Below the pieces are notes generated by a model. That model did no database searches, was not told the origin of the DNA, and worked only from the letters and a program-made list of their open reading frames with translations. Below are positions 44,346 through 56,494 of a stretch of DNA of 64,000 bases, one piece after another (within the stretch, counting starts at the first letter, position 1; every line of letters begins with the position of its first letter). The stretch is from Candolleomyces eurysporus (Eukaryota; Basidiomycota; Agaricomycetes; Agaricales; Psathyrellaceae): assembly GCA_027579435.1 (NCBI GenBank), contig JANBPK010000713.1:62001-126000 (forward strand), written 5' to 3'. The position numbers were made by a program, and so were the translations under genes.

Positions 44346-44841
44346 AACGTTGGTAAAGATTTCGAGTGCGGAAAGATGTCCAATACGTACAGAAGATTGG
44401 TATCAGAGCTTCGAAATTTAGGTTCGGGGATCTTTTGAGGTCAGGTCAGGGCAATTATCTGTGCCAGAGAGGTTCTCTTCTGCTTGTTAACCGGCCTCAA
44501 CTTTGGCGCTCAGCAGATCGAACTTGCATGAAGTTTCCCCGTTTGCAGACGCTGGGCTGGGCTGGGCATGACGTGTAACTCAATCTACGGTCCAGAAAGA
44601 GCCATACTAAATGCATCCCTCTAGATCGAGTGTTCAGAAAGGCGAAAATTCCTTGGAAATGAGACCTGCGCATTTGAATAAGGCGGGCGTCCATCAGACA
44701 CGGGCCCCAAGACCCACCTCGCAGTTTCCTGGTTTTTGGGGTGATCGTCTGAAATAAGGTCACAGCTCCCGTTTCCCAGCAACTTCCATCGTTTCTGCCT
44801 TCAACGAGTACGTCCGGAAGGAGTGGTGCCGATCCCGGACA
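44346..44841. other. Divergent spacer between two GTPase pseudogenes
   Basis: No gene seen. Length and position match the spacer between the divergent GTPases at 57346-57840, so it is probably the old shared promoter region. Confidence 0.45.
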
Positions 44842-45868
44842 ATGTTCAAGAAACCGACATATGTCGTGATTTTGCGAGTTGACAAAAAAACTGGTATCCT
44901 CAGTTGCAGAGTCTACAGCCCTTGTTCCAGAACCATGGGGCGGCTGGCGCTGGGAAGAGTAGTGTAAGAACCAAAGTGGCCATTAGAAGGTTGGACCCCC
45001 CTCACCCGTTCTCGAAAGTCCATCAAAAGCCTCCTCCGTCACTTGAGGCGTGCTGTGGTTGGCGAAGAACCGGTGTCTTGGACGAATCACCCCGAATACA
45101 GCATAATCAGAGATCATGCCGCAGACGCAGTAGGGGTCATCGAATCGTCTTTGTCGATACGACTGGCTTCGACGACGGGTACCGTACTGAGGACTCCTTG
45201 ATTTTGCAGTGAATCGCCAGGTGCTCGGAGGAATGGAGGCTAAATATTTTTAGTACCTAGGCACCTGCTAACCGTGATTTTCGCTGAACCGAATAGTTGT
45301 ACTGATTCTGAGTAGGGCGACATAGCTGCACGACATCTCCCAAGATCGGCTGTGTGAGATCAGAGAAACCTTGAGATAGTATTCAACAATTTGTGCGGCG
45401 ATTTGGCGCTTAAAAGGGTCATCATTGTTACCTGGAAGTGGAGGAAGGCTTTTGAACGAGGTCTTGAGAAGAGAGGGAGAACCGAAGACTCTGCAAGACA
45501 GTGTTGGGCGGTGGAGCTTAGGTGGAGCACGACTTGTTGAACGACCGGTCGCCGGAGAGGGGGAGCCAGTGTTTGGGGAGTCGTACTCTCTATAGTCGAC
45601 GGGGTTGAGTCACGAGCAATCAAGCGTAACAGGTCGGAAGGGCTTCGAATGCAAAAGGAGCTCGTCGGCCTTTGCGAATCTCTACCTTGATAGACGCACG
45701 CAGCTCGAGAGCTGCGAAAACAACTGAACGAAGTGCAATCTCAGATACTAGCGTTGAAGCTTGAAGGTAGACGCGGTTGCACGGAACGTAGAAGCAAGGA
45801 GTCGCTACAAAAGGAAGAGAAGGCAAAAAGTGTGGCCGAGCAGCCGAAGTCTGTTGACCCGGTGATGG
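44842..45868 (+). pseudogene. AIG1-like GTPase pseudogene (paralogue 2)
   Basis: It follows the copy at 57841-58952 exon by exon: remains of AQETDI, HGAAGAGKSSV (Walker A kept), HRIVFVDTTGFDDGYR with VDTPGFDD changed to VDTTGFDD, and the CACGACATCTCCCAAGATCG block of the HDISQDR exon. Later it has THAARELRKQLNE-like coding in broken frames and a coiled-coil remnant. Frameshifts and stops run throughout (for example after SLILQ). Confidence 0.82.
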
Positions 45869-45877
45869 GCCCGCTTA

Positions 45878-46757
45878 TATACCGATTCAATATTCTGATC
45901 AATTCGACGAGGAGATACTGCAGAATCTGAGCTGTACGAAGCGGACCTAGAGATCCGTATGAAGTTCTTGAGGAGGCGAAGCAGAGGCAGGCGGCTGTGA
46001 GGACTTCGTTGGCTAGGTATGTTTCATTCATTGCTGGCTTTACCTCACAACGAATATACGCTGATCATTGGTTGATTTGTNCTTTTTGACGTCCTACGCT
46101 CTCGTCCTAATATCTTCTGGATATTTCGTTCTCTGTATCATCTCGTCGCTCCATCTCGCAGATGTCTGCGCGTCTTCAACGATTCACGGTTGCTGCGCGA
46201 TCCCTACGCTTTCTGAATCGTAGGAGCGATATCGCAGGTACACTAAGCATCGTGTTCGAAAATGCTCCGTATGGACCGAACGTCGAGGAAGCCAAGGTGT
46301 GCAACGCGTTATACATCTTGTTCTGTTGCAGCGCAGGCACTCACTCGTTTCTCCGTCCTCTCCTTCTCTGTTCATCCTTCGATCCAAACCCACAATCGAC
46401 TGAACCACAAACGCACAGAACCTAACCCTTCTCTTCATCCTCAACTCCACCAAATCCACCGAAATCACAGGAGTCATCAAGTCGCTCTCACCCGACGCCC
46501 AGGACACGCTCAGGAAGTACCTCTATAAAGGGATGGCTCTTCCCGGGTGGGGAGATATCGGCGGGAGTGTTCTATTGGGTTGACACGAAAACGTGAGTCA
46601 GTTCCTTCTTGCCGTTCGAATATTTCTTGTGTTCGCTTGATGAGCGTCGTGTTGTACTCTTTGGTTTATTGAGCCCGGGCTGACTCACCNTTTTTTTTCT
46701 AATTGACCGAAGTTGCGGGTGCGGGATACATAGCGCGAACCATGGATCATCGAATTG
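45878..46757 (+). pseudogene. ARC15: ARPC5 (Arp2/3 complex 16 kDa subunit) pseudogene with introns
   Basis: Exon pieces read DQFDEEILQ, SELYEADL, DPYEVLEEAKQRQAAVRTSL, then after an intron SDIAGTLSIVFENAPYGPN with VEEAK. After a second intron (46295-46422) comes NLTLLFILNSTKSTEITGVI, KSLSPDAQDTLRKYLYKGMA, LPGWGDIGGSVLLG. The last exon gives TEVAGAGYIARTMDHRIV and a stop. This is the full order of ARPC5, which helps Arp2/3 nucleate branched actin. Two frameshifts in the first exon and TGA in place of the conserved Trp before HEK show it is dead. Retained introns exclude a retrocopy. The functional gene must be elsewhere. Confidence 0.85.
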
Positions 46758-46957
46758 TATGATCACAATTAAACTGATAGCTTTGTATGCCAACCGTGGA
46801 CGATGATACAAAAGAATACAATATATCACGACTACTTGGAGGACCGACCATGAGAGCGGGCTAGCCCTTGCGCAGCTTTCAAAGGAAACTACAATACAGA
46901 CATATTCGTTATGTCCCAGTGAATAATCCAGTGTAGTAAGGCATGTCTCTTCGACCA

Positions 46958-47956
46958 CTAATTTGCACGATCTCGAAACATTCTGCTGCCAACGCCGACT
47001 AGCCTGTTTCGCTCCTGAGCTTCACCGCTATGTATCAATACGGCCGACGTTGGGTAAATGGCACCTTGGGAATCAATGACTGACACCTGCTCGGTGGGCT
47101 TTCCAGGAAGCCTAACATGCAAATCGGCAATATAATTACCATCCCCAGGCGGTAAATCGATGCAAACCACCTGGCAAAAGTTTGAAAACCAGGTATGCAG
47201 AGCGTTCCCCAGAGCATAAGAGANCCCACCCTCCGTCCCCCTTCCTTAGCAGTGACCAAAACAACGTGATCTCAACCGTCATCTTGTCCAGGGGCTGGTT
47301 GGTGCGCTTGCACTAAGCAAAACAGACATCTCGGCCGACGGAAGGGAATTCTCCGCCAACTCAATGCCGTAGGCTGTTTCATACTCGGCGTCGACTTGGA
47401 AGGTCCACCAAAACTCCCCTCGGTTATGTCGTTGGACAATGATGGCCTCGTTCGACGTTAAGCGCTCTCCGGTATGGCTTAAACTGCCTTCGGCTTTCAC
47501 GGGTGCCCCCGAATGGAATCAGAGACAACCCAGCCTTGACTGCCTGTTGCCAGGCAGTCTTCTCCGATTCTGTGCGCTTGAATTGCCAATCTGAGGTCCG
47601 CGTGGTTTAGGTTTATGCTTGGATAAACGCCACCGAGGACTGTGGCTGTCGATCAAAACCTTCAAGCAGCTCTGGCAGTACCGTTTAGAGACGCCTGGAT
47701 TGCTGTGAGCTTGGCACTGCATCTTGTTGAAGTCCACACTGGAAGTACGCCCTGGGGTGACCTAAATGGTTGCCTAAAATTAATGAGAGCCCACTGGGAG
47801 AAAAAACGTCTAAAGCCATATACATGCCTGGAAACTGAACTCCCTGGTAAGCTGCCGTTTTTGCAATAGACCAGATTCCGGCGATGGTTGATAAATCGCA
47901 GCCGTGATATCAAAGCGAATATTGTGAGGTCGCTGGGTTGTACCATGACCGCCGGC
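46958..47956 (-). pseudogene. Decayed copy of the C-terminal module of the 39202 gene
   Basis: Matching blocks in order are QRPHNIRFDITAAIYQP, then VTPGRTSSVDFNKMQCQAHS, LKVLIDSHSPRWRLSKHKPK, GEFWWTFQVDAEYETAYGIE, SLPSAEMSV and VCIDLPPGD. Frames are broken and an N lies at 47224. Only the last third of the parent protein is present. The upstream end joins BAR-SH3 pseudogene sequence abruptly near 47957. Confidence 0.8.
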
Positions 47957-49100
47957 TGAGGAAACTGTTCAACGTGAAGAGTTGAGGGTATCCTGGCTGC
48001 GTCGTATGGGGTCCTATGTGTCTGTTTCATCGCAAAGGAATCTAAATCCTTGCTTCTTCCCTCTAGATAAAGAGTCCGTTGCGTTCGACGCCCGGCTAGC
48101 AACTTTCTCTTCTTTCTCCTTACGACCGTTATCCTCGGAATTCAAGTGTGTCCTTTAGCGAGACAACCTCGAAGATGGCTAGAAGGGCCAGCACTCCTAG
48201 TAGAATCAGACTTTCTGTACTTCTTGAACCTTTGAGAGGAGGGACAGATGATTTCTTTGTCTTCAGATGAGTCTGCTATAAGAGCAGGGATGTATAGCGC
48301 GTGGAATCGCTCCAAAGACTGGCGGGAGCTCCTAACGGCGCTTGAACTTGAAAGGAATCAGCACCAGCTCGCATCAACCAACTTCAGCGTACCAGGCAAT
48401 CCTTTCGGCCGACTTCCTGGGATACTTCCAGATGCATGTGAGCCCGCATGTCTTCTATGGTTTTATCTCCGAACCGGAAATTGGGCGGGGTCACTCAGAA
48501 TGACATACCGAGACATACCATCGCTGTTAGCCTCTCTCCATTTTGTCCTTGGCCTCCCGCTTATCCTTCTCCTTTTTGCTGTTCTGTGCTTAGCTACGGA
48601 CTCTCTATGAGATGGCATTACGGATATATCTCACCGACACCGGCGATACATTCACTTGGCCGGTTGCGTGGAAAACGACCAATTGTAGCCACATTAACCC
48701 TAACTTGCAGGCGGAAAGTTCGATAAAGTTACTAACTCAAGTCACTTTATTTACAGTCAAATTCAACGCGCAACGTACCTCCTGCTATCCAATTTCTCGC
48801 ACAAGGCTTCGTGTTACTTGATGAACCGCTCAATAGAGGCGATAAAGGTATCTTGAACCTCAAAACATATGCTTCTTGCAGCATGGTCACCTTGGAATGC
48901 GCACGTCCGAGTTTGATCAAAGAAAAATTTTCCGGACACGCCACAGGTCAGCAGCTGCTCCACAAATTTGGAATAGGGTCGTAAGGCGATCGAGCGGTAT
49001 CCAACCTGGATGAGGCACTCACTGAACATCGAATGATTGTCATCGGCAAACTGTTCACCGATGCGAAACGCGCGAGACCATGACGATGCCCAGTGCTTCG
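47957..49100 (-). pseudogene. Decayed copy of the 5' half of the BAR-SH3 gene
   Basis: It aligns with 60719-62000, covering the start of the Ser/Arg-rich linker, the short intron containing GTGCTGATTCCTTTCAAG, the FRFSDETIEDMRAHMHA-like exon (here broken) and the BAR exons (around ASIERF and GRAHSKVAMLQEA-like coding). Numerous indels and stops. The SH3 domain and C-terminus are absent. Confidence 0.82.
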
Positions 49101-49468
49101 ATTGCGAGCTGTTGTGATCGGCCGATAACCCCGATCCCCACTTCTTCTCATGCCATGCTGCTGAATGCTCGACGGCAATTCAGTATATATATATTCGACA
49201 ACTGATAGTGATACAAGTCAAGTCTAGACCTCTATGGATAGTCAGTTGTCCTCCTCAGCACCCCGCACTTGCGCTAGGGCGGTCGACTGTAACAATTAGA
49301 ACCCCGGGGTCTGTGGGTGCAGACTGGGTTTGCCCCCAAAAAAGCTGCTGAACGTATTACCTATATGCATACCCAGCCGAGCATAGATAACCAAGACTCC
49401 TTGCCCCAGGCCCTAACTCAGTTCCAGTTCCCCAACTTCCACGTGTGCCACCCCTGCATTCAGCGAAT

Positions 49469-50592
49469 ATGCCAGGAAATCATAGTGCTGATACAGCCTT
49501 GATAGACGCTCAAGAAACCGACATCGTAATCCCGTGAGTTGACCACAGATTAGAACTTCAACTGCTCTACAACCCTTCTTTCAGAATCATGGGAGTGACT
49601 GGCGCTGGGAAGAGCAGCGTAAGAGAAAGTTTTTAACTAGCAGAAGATTGAACTCACCTGTTTCTCGGAAGTTCATCAATCTCCTCCTCGATCACTTCGG
49701 AATTGTGAAGCGTTTCAAGGTTGGCTCGGCCTTGTCGTCTTGCACGAGCGACATCGAATCCGTCGTAGTTGAAGGCCAAACCAACAATTGGAGGCGCATT
49801 GGAGGGCATAGAATCGTGATTGTCGACACGCCTGGCTTTGACGACACGTACATCACTGATTCCGAGATTCTGCGGCGAATTGCGCGGTGGTTAGAGGAAT
49901 CGTAGGTCACGACATTGGTCTCTGGTCATTCGCTGACCTTCGCTGCAACGGATAGATATCGCAAAAAGACGATTCTGGGAGGGGTCATTTACCTGCATAA
50001 CATCTCCCATAATCGCTTTACCGGGACAGCTCGGAGAAATCTCGAGATTTTCAAACACCTATGTGGCGAGTCAGCACTTGACAAGGTCGTCCTAGTCACC
50101 TCGCATTGGGGGACGGCTCCCGACCAAAATTTCGACAAGAGAGAGGAAGAGCTAAAGAAACGATACTGGAATACAATGATGGACGGTGGAGCACGAGTTG
50201 AACGATTGGTCGCAGGCGAAGAGCGAGTTAGTGCTTGGGAAATCGTCCACTCTATACTTGAGGGGGTCGAGACACGAGCAATCCAGCAGATCAAGCCCGA
50301 AGGGCTCCAAATCCAAAGGGAGCTCGTCAACCAGCGCAAACTCCTTCCCCAGACTCACGCAGCTCGAGAGCTGCGGGCTCAACTTGAGCAGATGATCGAA
50401 GCGCAAACCCAAATGAAAGCGTTGGAGGGTGACGCGACTGCAGGGAATGCAGAAGCAATGGCACAGCTGGAAGAGCAAGAGGCAAAGGTGAAGCAGATGC
50501 CGCAGCAGATCGAAAATCTGAAAGTCCCGTTCCCCATGCGCCTAGTCCAATGGATGAAGCTGGTCGTGGGGAGATGGATTTCGGTAGGTTGA
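49469..50592 (+). CDS. AIG1-like GTPase (paralogue 3), intact
   Basis: Four exons (49469-49533, 49585-49618, 49672-49901, 49956-50592) give 321 residues without a stop. Start MPGNHSADTALIDAQETDIV; Walker A GVTGAGKSS is cut by an intron before FINLLLDHFG; then HRIVIVDTPGFDDTY (G3), GGVIYLHNISHNRFTG, VVLVTSHWG in the NKxD place, and GARVERLVAGEE. The last 110 residues form a coiled coil (THAARELRAQLEQMIEAQTQ to QQIENLK). Intron sites match the copy at 57841 exactly, so the two are recent paralogues. The ATG was chosen because it heads the first exon in the same position in both. Likely a cytosolic or membrane-associated GTPase that oligomerises; the biological role is unknown. Confidence 0.88.
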
Positions 50593-51292
50593 GAGGTTGG
50601 TTCTTCGATATATGTAATTGTACAAGGCCTACCTTCGCTACGGCGTTGGGGCATAGTAGTGTAGGACCAAGTTCGGAGTCGATATGTCTCTTGGCTCTGG
50701 AGAATGTTACCGCATATGACGAACTTCAATGAGTTCAAGGGAGTTTGCAGTACAGACCATGAGTTCGCTCGAGCGCTATGGCGAGATGCAACAATAAATG
50801 CGACTGTGCTTGGTGATTTTCAACATCACGTGCACGACCAACCAAACGCGACACGCTCATTTATCGCGGCGCACGCCCCTTCCGAGACCAAACCCAGATC
50901 CGAGCCTATGCTCAGGCTCTGAACCAAATCCTGACTTTGGCCCAAACTTGTGCTCCGGAATCGCAGGAACAAGCGGCGGCTGAATCACGATTCATCCAAT
51001 CAAAACAAATATAAGAAAATGACATTCATTTTAACATAGATTTGCCGCGGAAATTATGCACACAAGCCAGAAGGCAAATCGGCCCCGATTCTGAAGCTTG
51101 AAGTGTCTCTAAATTTTAAATAATGGGGCCCAAAGTATGGGATAAATACTCAGGCCTCAGGTTGAGCATTAACCGCCAGCGCCCCAGCTTGGGTTTTGAG
51201 GATTGGAAAAAAAAAATATGCCACCTATCTCTTTCGGTTATCGACATTGGAGAAAAACTGGATCCTTCTCTGTCAGAATCCATGGCTTTCCA
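50593..51292. other. Intergenic stretch with a trace of the BAR-SH3 3' end
   Basis: At 50880-50985 the sequence GCTCCGGAATCGCAGGAACA and its surroundings match the C-terminal coding region of the BAR-SH3 gene (59780-59895) in the same orientation. No frame survives. Otherwise nothing is seen. The trace puts BAR sequence behind a plus-strand GTPase again. Confidence 0.6.
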
Positions 51293-52239
51293 CTATCGAG
51301 AAGCAATTACCTTTGAGAAAAGCCCGCGAAATCTCTTCCATACGTTCTTCTGCCGCCTTGGCGCCTCCCGAGGCTTATTGTAGATGTTAATGAAATCTGC
51401 ATGAATTTCATGCAATTTCAAAGGGTTTATCTCCAATAACTCGTTGAGAACGTCCCAGGCCGACTCCCTAGTATCCTTGAATCGACACAATCGAGCTCCG
51501 TTCCTGAGGACGCGATCCCATATCGTTGTCTTCAATATATGTTCATGCCGTTCCCAACGGGGCCTTTCCGAGTCGGGTTCTGGAGGCCATCTGACTGTGG
51601 CAAGGAGTAAATGTCCGAGCGGTTCGGGCTGCTTGAGGTGGACTATCGGCCAGGCTCGGCGGGCTTCATTGCCTCCTCCATCTGCAGTGATGTCGTGTAG
51701 GTAAAGGATCCCACCAACTCTCGCGTCACTGGAGCACCTATTGGATAAAGGTAGATTTTAGTTATTTCCGCCCGCAGCTTCAAATTCGCTGGAAGAGGGT
51801 GGCGTACTGCTGGTTCATCCAATCCATGACTTCCTTCAAGATATCGTAGTCGCTCTTGTGGTTGTGAAAGTTATTGAGTCCTGGGGTGTCAACGAGAATC
51901 AATCTCGACCTAGGATCCCCAGAATCCTGTATGCTGGGGTTGGCGACGGGATAGCACCGAACTTGTAGATCATCGTTCGTCTGGGTGTCGCACTCCGTCG
52001 CTATCGAATTTCCCACAGCTATGTTGATAAACTGGGAGCAAAAGAAAACGTCCCGATTCAAGTCAAGGTCAAGCGACTAAGATGAGTGTATCAGAACGCA
52101 AAAAACCTACACGGCTTTTTCCAACACCGGTCTGCCCCATTATCCTTTCATTCAAGGCGGTGGCTAGGCATCAGTACTGACAATCTGCCATTCAAGTGGT
52201 GCCAAATCTACCTACAGCACGAGAATCCCGGAGTCGCAT
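51293..52239 (-). CDS. AIG1-like GTPase (paralogue 4)
   Basis: ATG 52239 (MRLRDSRA) leads across introns to IMGQTGVGKSR (Walker A), FINIAVGNSIATECDTQTND, ILVDTPGLNNFHNHKSDYD and DWMNQQYA. After an intron near 51735-51780 come VGGILYLHDITADGGGN, LLLATVRWP and KDTRESAWDVLNELLEINPL. The basic C-terminus is REAPRRQKNVWKRF..KVIASR. Exon joints are plausible, no stop is seen, and the length is about 270 residues. In G3 the usual DTPGFDD is DTPGLNN, as in paralogue 1 (FDN). It lacks the long module that follows paralogue 1. Orientation is divergent to the DUF6535 gene. Confidence 0.72.
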
Positions 52240-53704
52240 TTCAAAGTTGGAAGGTGTGCGGGAGTCACCCTTCTTTTGGGTACTGAACGGGAGGACATCA
52301 TACGGTAGGGCGAAAGCTCGTGGGGGTACTGCGGAAATAAAAGGGCACCACCATGTCGCGGACGGCAAGTTAAAGAGATCAAGTCACCTTATCTGCGGAA
52401 GACGTCAGGCTTCATTTCATACCTTGTGCCCATTCGTTGTGGCCTGTATGAGATTGAAACGTGTACAGCTGTCAGGGTGATGTTCTTGCACTGGCTGGCA
52501 GGAACATTGAGCGATGTCACCGGGTAATCCCAGGAGTTCACATTGCGTTAAGCTACGGTCCAAGGGGGTGGAACAATAGGCATGAGGTCAGGCTTCGTGT
52601 TTGGCTTTCGGAGTTGCACTGCACCTCACCAAAAAAGGCGTTTCGCCGAGGGTCGTTCACCAAAAGGCAAGTAACCGGCACAGGAGACGGCACTGGGTTT
52701 GCCATTATGTTAGAGCTCAGTCACATGATTCCTCTCCGTTGTTGCAGCCACGCCAGGCTCTGGAAGTATGGCTCTGACTGGGAGACGTTAAGGTTGGATG
52801 GAGGAAGTCATGACGCAGGTGTAAGTGAGATAGAGGGGTAAACAAGGGGACGGCAATGCAAAATGCCTCGGCAGCTATGAAGCCGAGAACAAAGAAACCG
52901 TCATGAGGAGACAACGAGGAACGTGCACCAAAACTCGAAACATATAGTACCCCTAAATCCAGGGGCCAGGTCGCGCCATACGCGTCGCAGATGAAAGGCA
53001 GAAACGCCGACCTGACATATTGTCTCTTCTGTGCCACGCCTGGAAACGTTGTATTTTGGGTGATGTGCCTCAAGTTGTGCATGGTCAAAATTCATTATCC
53101 CTCCATATCAATAAAATGTCCTGGGGTCGGCACCGATAAGCGCCGGCGTCGAAAACACTGTCAACGAGAGGCGGATTTCACGTAAGAATAGATNAAAAAA
53201 GAGGATTTGCCGTACGATGATGTGTCTATGGATCATACCTACTAGGATCGTTAGAGATGTCATGGTGCTACGAGAGCACTTTGATCGGGCCAGATCAAGC
53301 GCATTGCGTTGCACTAGCGCCCACGGTGACTCCGCCTTGAACCTAAATTCGGATCTGATCACGCTCACAAACTAGAGGCCGTAAGTAAGATCGAGAGATT
53401 CGAGCTACTCCTTCTTGCCGCACCCGTTGACCACAAAAAATGGGCTCAGGACGGAAGTAGCCACTGCGACTACCGGGTCCAGTCTGACTTTCGGCACTCA
53501 AGTCCGGGGAGGAAACACCAGTACCATGAGGATTGTGCATGGATGGGTCGTGTAATGACAACACATCCATGTGTCAGATTGTGTGTGTCGCATGTAAGAT
53601 CTTCAGATATATATGTACATACACGAACTGTATATATATCTATATACCTACTCTCTACCGACGCCCACGTCGTTATCAAGAATAGAGCGAGCTTCCTCAC
53701 CAAG
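52240..53704. other. Long intergenic region, no gene recognised
   Basis: Both strands have only short unrelated ORFs. An AT-rich simple repeat (ATATATATGTACATAC and TATATATATCTATATAC) lies at 53609-53648. An N sits at 53194. It separates a minus-strand GTPase from the plus-strand DUF6535 gene and may hold both promoters. Confidence 0.5.
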
Positions 53705-55993
53705 ATGATGTCCAGGGAAAACACGACTACGGAGGTGAAAGCACTAATCCATTCCTCGTATCAGACGCGTATCAGTCACTGACATCAACATATTGTCACA
53801 GGCCTGGACATGCGGTCACCCCTCGTACAAGTATCCTCCTCCTGCTCCCGAAGTCACTCCATGGGCCGATCTGTTGGAGCGACAGGTCAAGAAAGATTCG
53901 GTTCGCTGCATGGTTTGGAAGGAGGAAGTACAGAACATCTTGATATTCGTACGAGTTTATCCTTTATCTGATTGTATCATGTTGGTTTCTGAGCGTGCTT
54001 CAGGCAGGTCTCTTTTCAGCCGTTGTCACGGCTTTCCTTATCGAGTCCCATAAGCTTCTGGGAAGAGTAACTTCCGGGAGTAAAAGCATGGAAGATGGTC
54101 CCGATCGTGTTTTTTCAACACTGAAGGAGGACGCCTGTGTCTTCATCAATACCGTCTGGTTCCTGAGCCTGGTTTTTAACCTCGCTACAGTCCTTGTAGG
54201 GATTGTGTCCCTCCAATGGATTAGACAGTATCAACAGCCAACAGACGACCTTGAACCGCAAATAGCCTTCTCCCGGTATCAAATGCAAGCAGAGGCCCTT
54301 GACCAATGGTTCGTTCCCCAAGTATTCACCGCGCTCCCGTTGTTGTTGCAAATTGCGCTCGTTTTATTCCTTGTTGGCTTAAACGCGCTGCTGTGGGCTT
54401 TGAACCGTACCGTGGCCCGCTGGGTTGCCCCCGCAATTTCCCTCACCTTATTCTTCCTCTTCGCGACCACAGTTTTACCAACACTTCAAGCCATCTGGCT
54501 TTTTGTTCCCTGGAGAATGACCGGAAATCCGCACTCCCCTTGTCCATTCAAGTCCCCTCAATCAAGGGCGGTACATCGTCTGATCTCGCTGATCGTGTAT
54601 GCCTTCATGCAAATTTTTGGAAAAGGTACGAAGAGCCCCAAGGAGGTGAATGTTGAAGATATTGTTTCTCCAGCAGCGAGAAAAAATTGGGTCCGCAATC
54701 TACCCGATGGAACCGAGATCCTATTCAGGCGCCACTCGCGGAACACGTGGTTGGATTACGATGTGGCTTGGCTTTTTCGGAGGGACTTCGAGCAGATGGC
54801 GCTCGCAAATGGAGGGGAGGGACCTGCAGAGGTGTTCTGGAATAGGCCTGTCCCTCTTTACGATGCGGTCCGAGGATTGCTTGAAGCGAAGCGAAGAGCG
54901 TCGTCACCGCATGCCTCCATCGAGGCAGACCACTGCATAGTTGCTACTCTCGAGGAGACTACGAGTGAAGGGAAGCCATTATACGCGCGGTTCCTTCATC
55001 GTCTCGCGCGTTCCCAACCTCTCACCTTCGGTCTANCCCCCCGAACTCACGACCAACGACCCCAACGTCCTTCAGGAAGTTGCTACCTTGCAGCTATTCT
55101 CTTGCGAAGGTGGTCGTAACATTCCCGGCGAAGCAAGAATGATGGCCCTCGAAATCTGCATTCGACTTACTCATTGGATGTATGGTGGAACGGAGCCCAG
55201 AATGCTGGATTTAGATGCCCCACTGGAAGGGCCGCCCCACCGCCTGCCTATTCAGTGGGTCGTAGAGATGATGGAGCAGCCGGACAATGGTATCACAGAG
55301 AACAAAACGAAAGGTTGGTTCTGCCTTATGCGACTCGGTGTATTCTTTTTTGACGGATGCTTTTCAGATATTCGATATCAAGTGCGCCTCATCGTGCAAC
55401 AGTTTTTCAAACGAGCCAAGACCTTCCACTATCCTCCAGACGTGGATAAGTCGATGTACACCAATGTGTATCTGAGCCGCTTCCTCTCCTCTGCGGCCAA
55501 GATCTTGACCATGACGCGCGCCGACTTGGACGGTGACACGGGCGATCACTGGCACAGTATTTGCCCAGAGATAATCGAATGCATTCAAAGCGGCGGCAGT
55601 GACGCCACAAGCGACTACGCTTTCCAAGCCGCTCTCATGTTCTGTGAAGCAATTCTTACTCACAGTGTTAGCAAGGTCGTCGTCGCAGAATCACAATCTC
55701 TTCGTGATTTCATCCAAATCATTTGCAAGCACGAGGCTTCCGTTGGCCAACGACCCCACGAGGTGGTTGATTATGATCGGGTTCGAAGATGGTTTATGGA
55801 AAAAGTTCAAGACCCTATGCTTGGGATCGATACTGGCGTTGACCCGAGTATTCTGGCAGGACTGGCAGGTGGTAGGAGCAATAGTGGCCTTGGTCACTTC
55901 TCCATTCAAATTGGTACGGAAACAAGTTCCATTATATCTGACTCCTCTCAGGCGGCCGAAATTCCTGACAATACTCGAGTTGCGACTTCTTAA
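53705..55993 (+). CDS. DUF6535-domain membrane protein
   Basis: Exon 1 (MMSRENTTTE, 53705-53734), intron to 53801, exon 2 (AWTCGHPSYKYPPPAPEVTP, WADLLERQVKKDSVRCMVWK), intron 53949-54003, exon 3 to the stop at 55993. The DUF6535 hallmark spans the second joint: IFAGLFSAVVTAFLIES. Membrane segments follow (VWFLSLVFNLATVLVGIVSL, ALPLLLQIALVLFLVGLNAL, VAPAISLTLFFLFATTVLPT). The C-terminal 500 residues are soluble and helical. The frame shifts at an N in the run CTANCCCCCC (55036); I take this as a sequencing ambiguity and the gene as intact, about 735 residues. The family is expanded in Agaricomycetes and its function is unknown. It lies among the GTPases, divergent from paralogue 4. Confidence 0.85.
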
Positions 55994-56494
55994 ATTGTCC
56001 GTCCAATACCTACATACATACGAGTAGTGGTGGATCGTTACTGCATCTAGTTATATAATATTTAATTCCACTTCTGCACACGACCGAGACTCATCTAGTA
56101 GTAGTTTCATATACCGTTTAGTCTCGTGTCTTAATAGTCCTGTTCTTTCGTCCTCATGAACATGTTATGCCCTGCTCTCATTGTTGTGAGACATAACTGT
56201 GCATTCGTGAAACATCAAATTCTGGCCATGTCCCCGGGTCTCAGATGCCAACTTGAGCTTTCCCGCTGCCAGTGTTCGGCTGGCATTGCAAGTGCGTGGC
56301 AAAGGTGAGGCAATGAAGAGTAGGGGTTTGACACCCGGCTCGCGACATCATATACGATCGATAGGTCCCCGGCAGACGCAGTGACGGGCGGGTCCTACGT
56401 ATCTGTTTGAGAGGAAACAGTGTCTCTCCCCAATAGGTCAAAACAAACCCCTTGATTGTTACCGAACGTGAAGCGGAGACCATACACCGAATAG
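55994..56494. other. Convergent spacer, no gene seen
   Basis: It lies between the DUF6535 stop and the stop of the minus-strand GTPase. It is AT-rich at 56030-56130; no repeat or RNA gene recognised. Confidence 0.5.

Noticed and set aside
45878..46757. ARPC5 as a processed retrocopy
   Set aside because: Introns with splice signals are still present, so it came from genomic DNA.
53600..53650. Possible origin or matrix-attachment AT tract
   Set aside because: It is a short TA/CA simple repeat with no further signal; not enough to call a function.
55030..55045. Frameshift in the DUF6535 gene
   Set aside because: It coincides with an N inside a C run; more likely a base-calling gap than a real mutation, so the gene is called intact.
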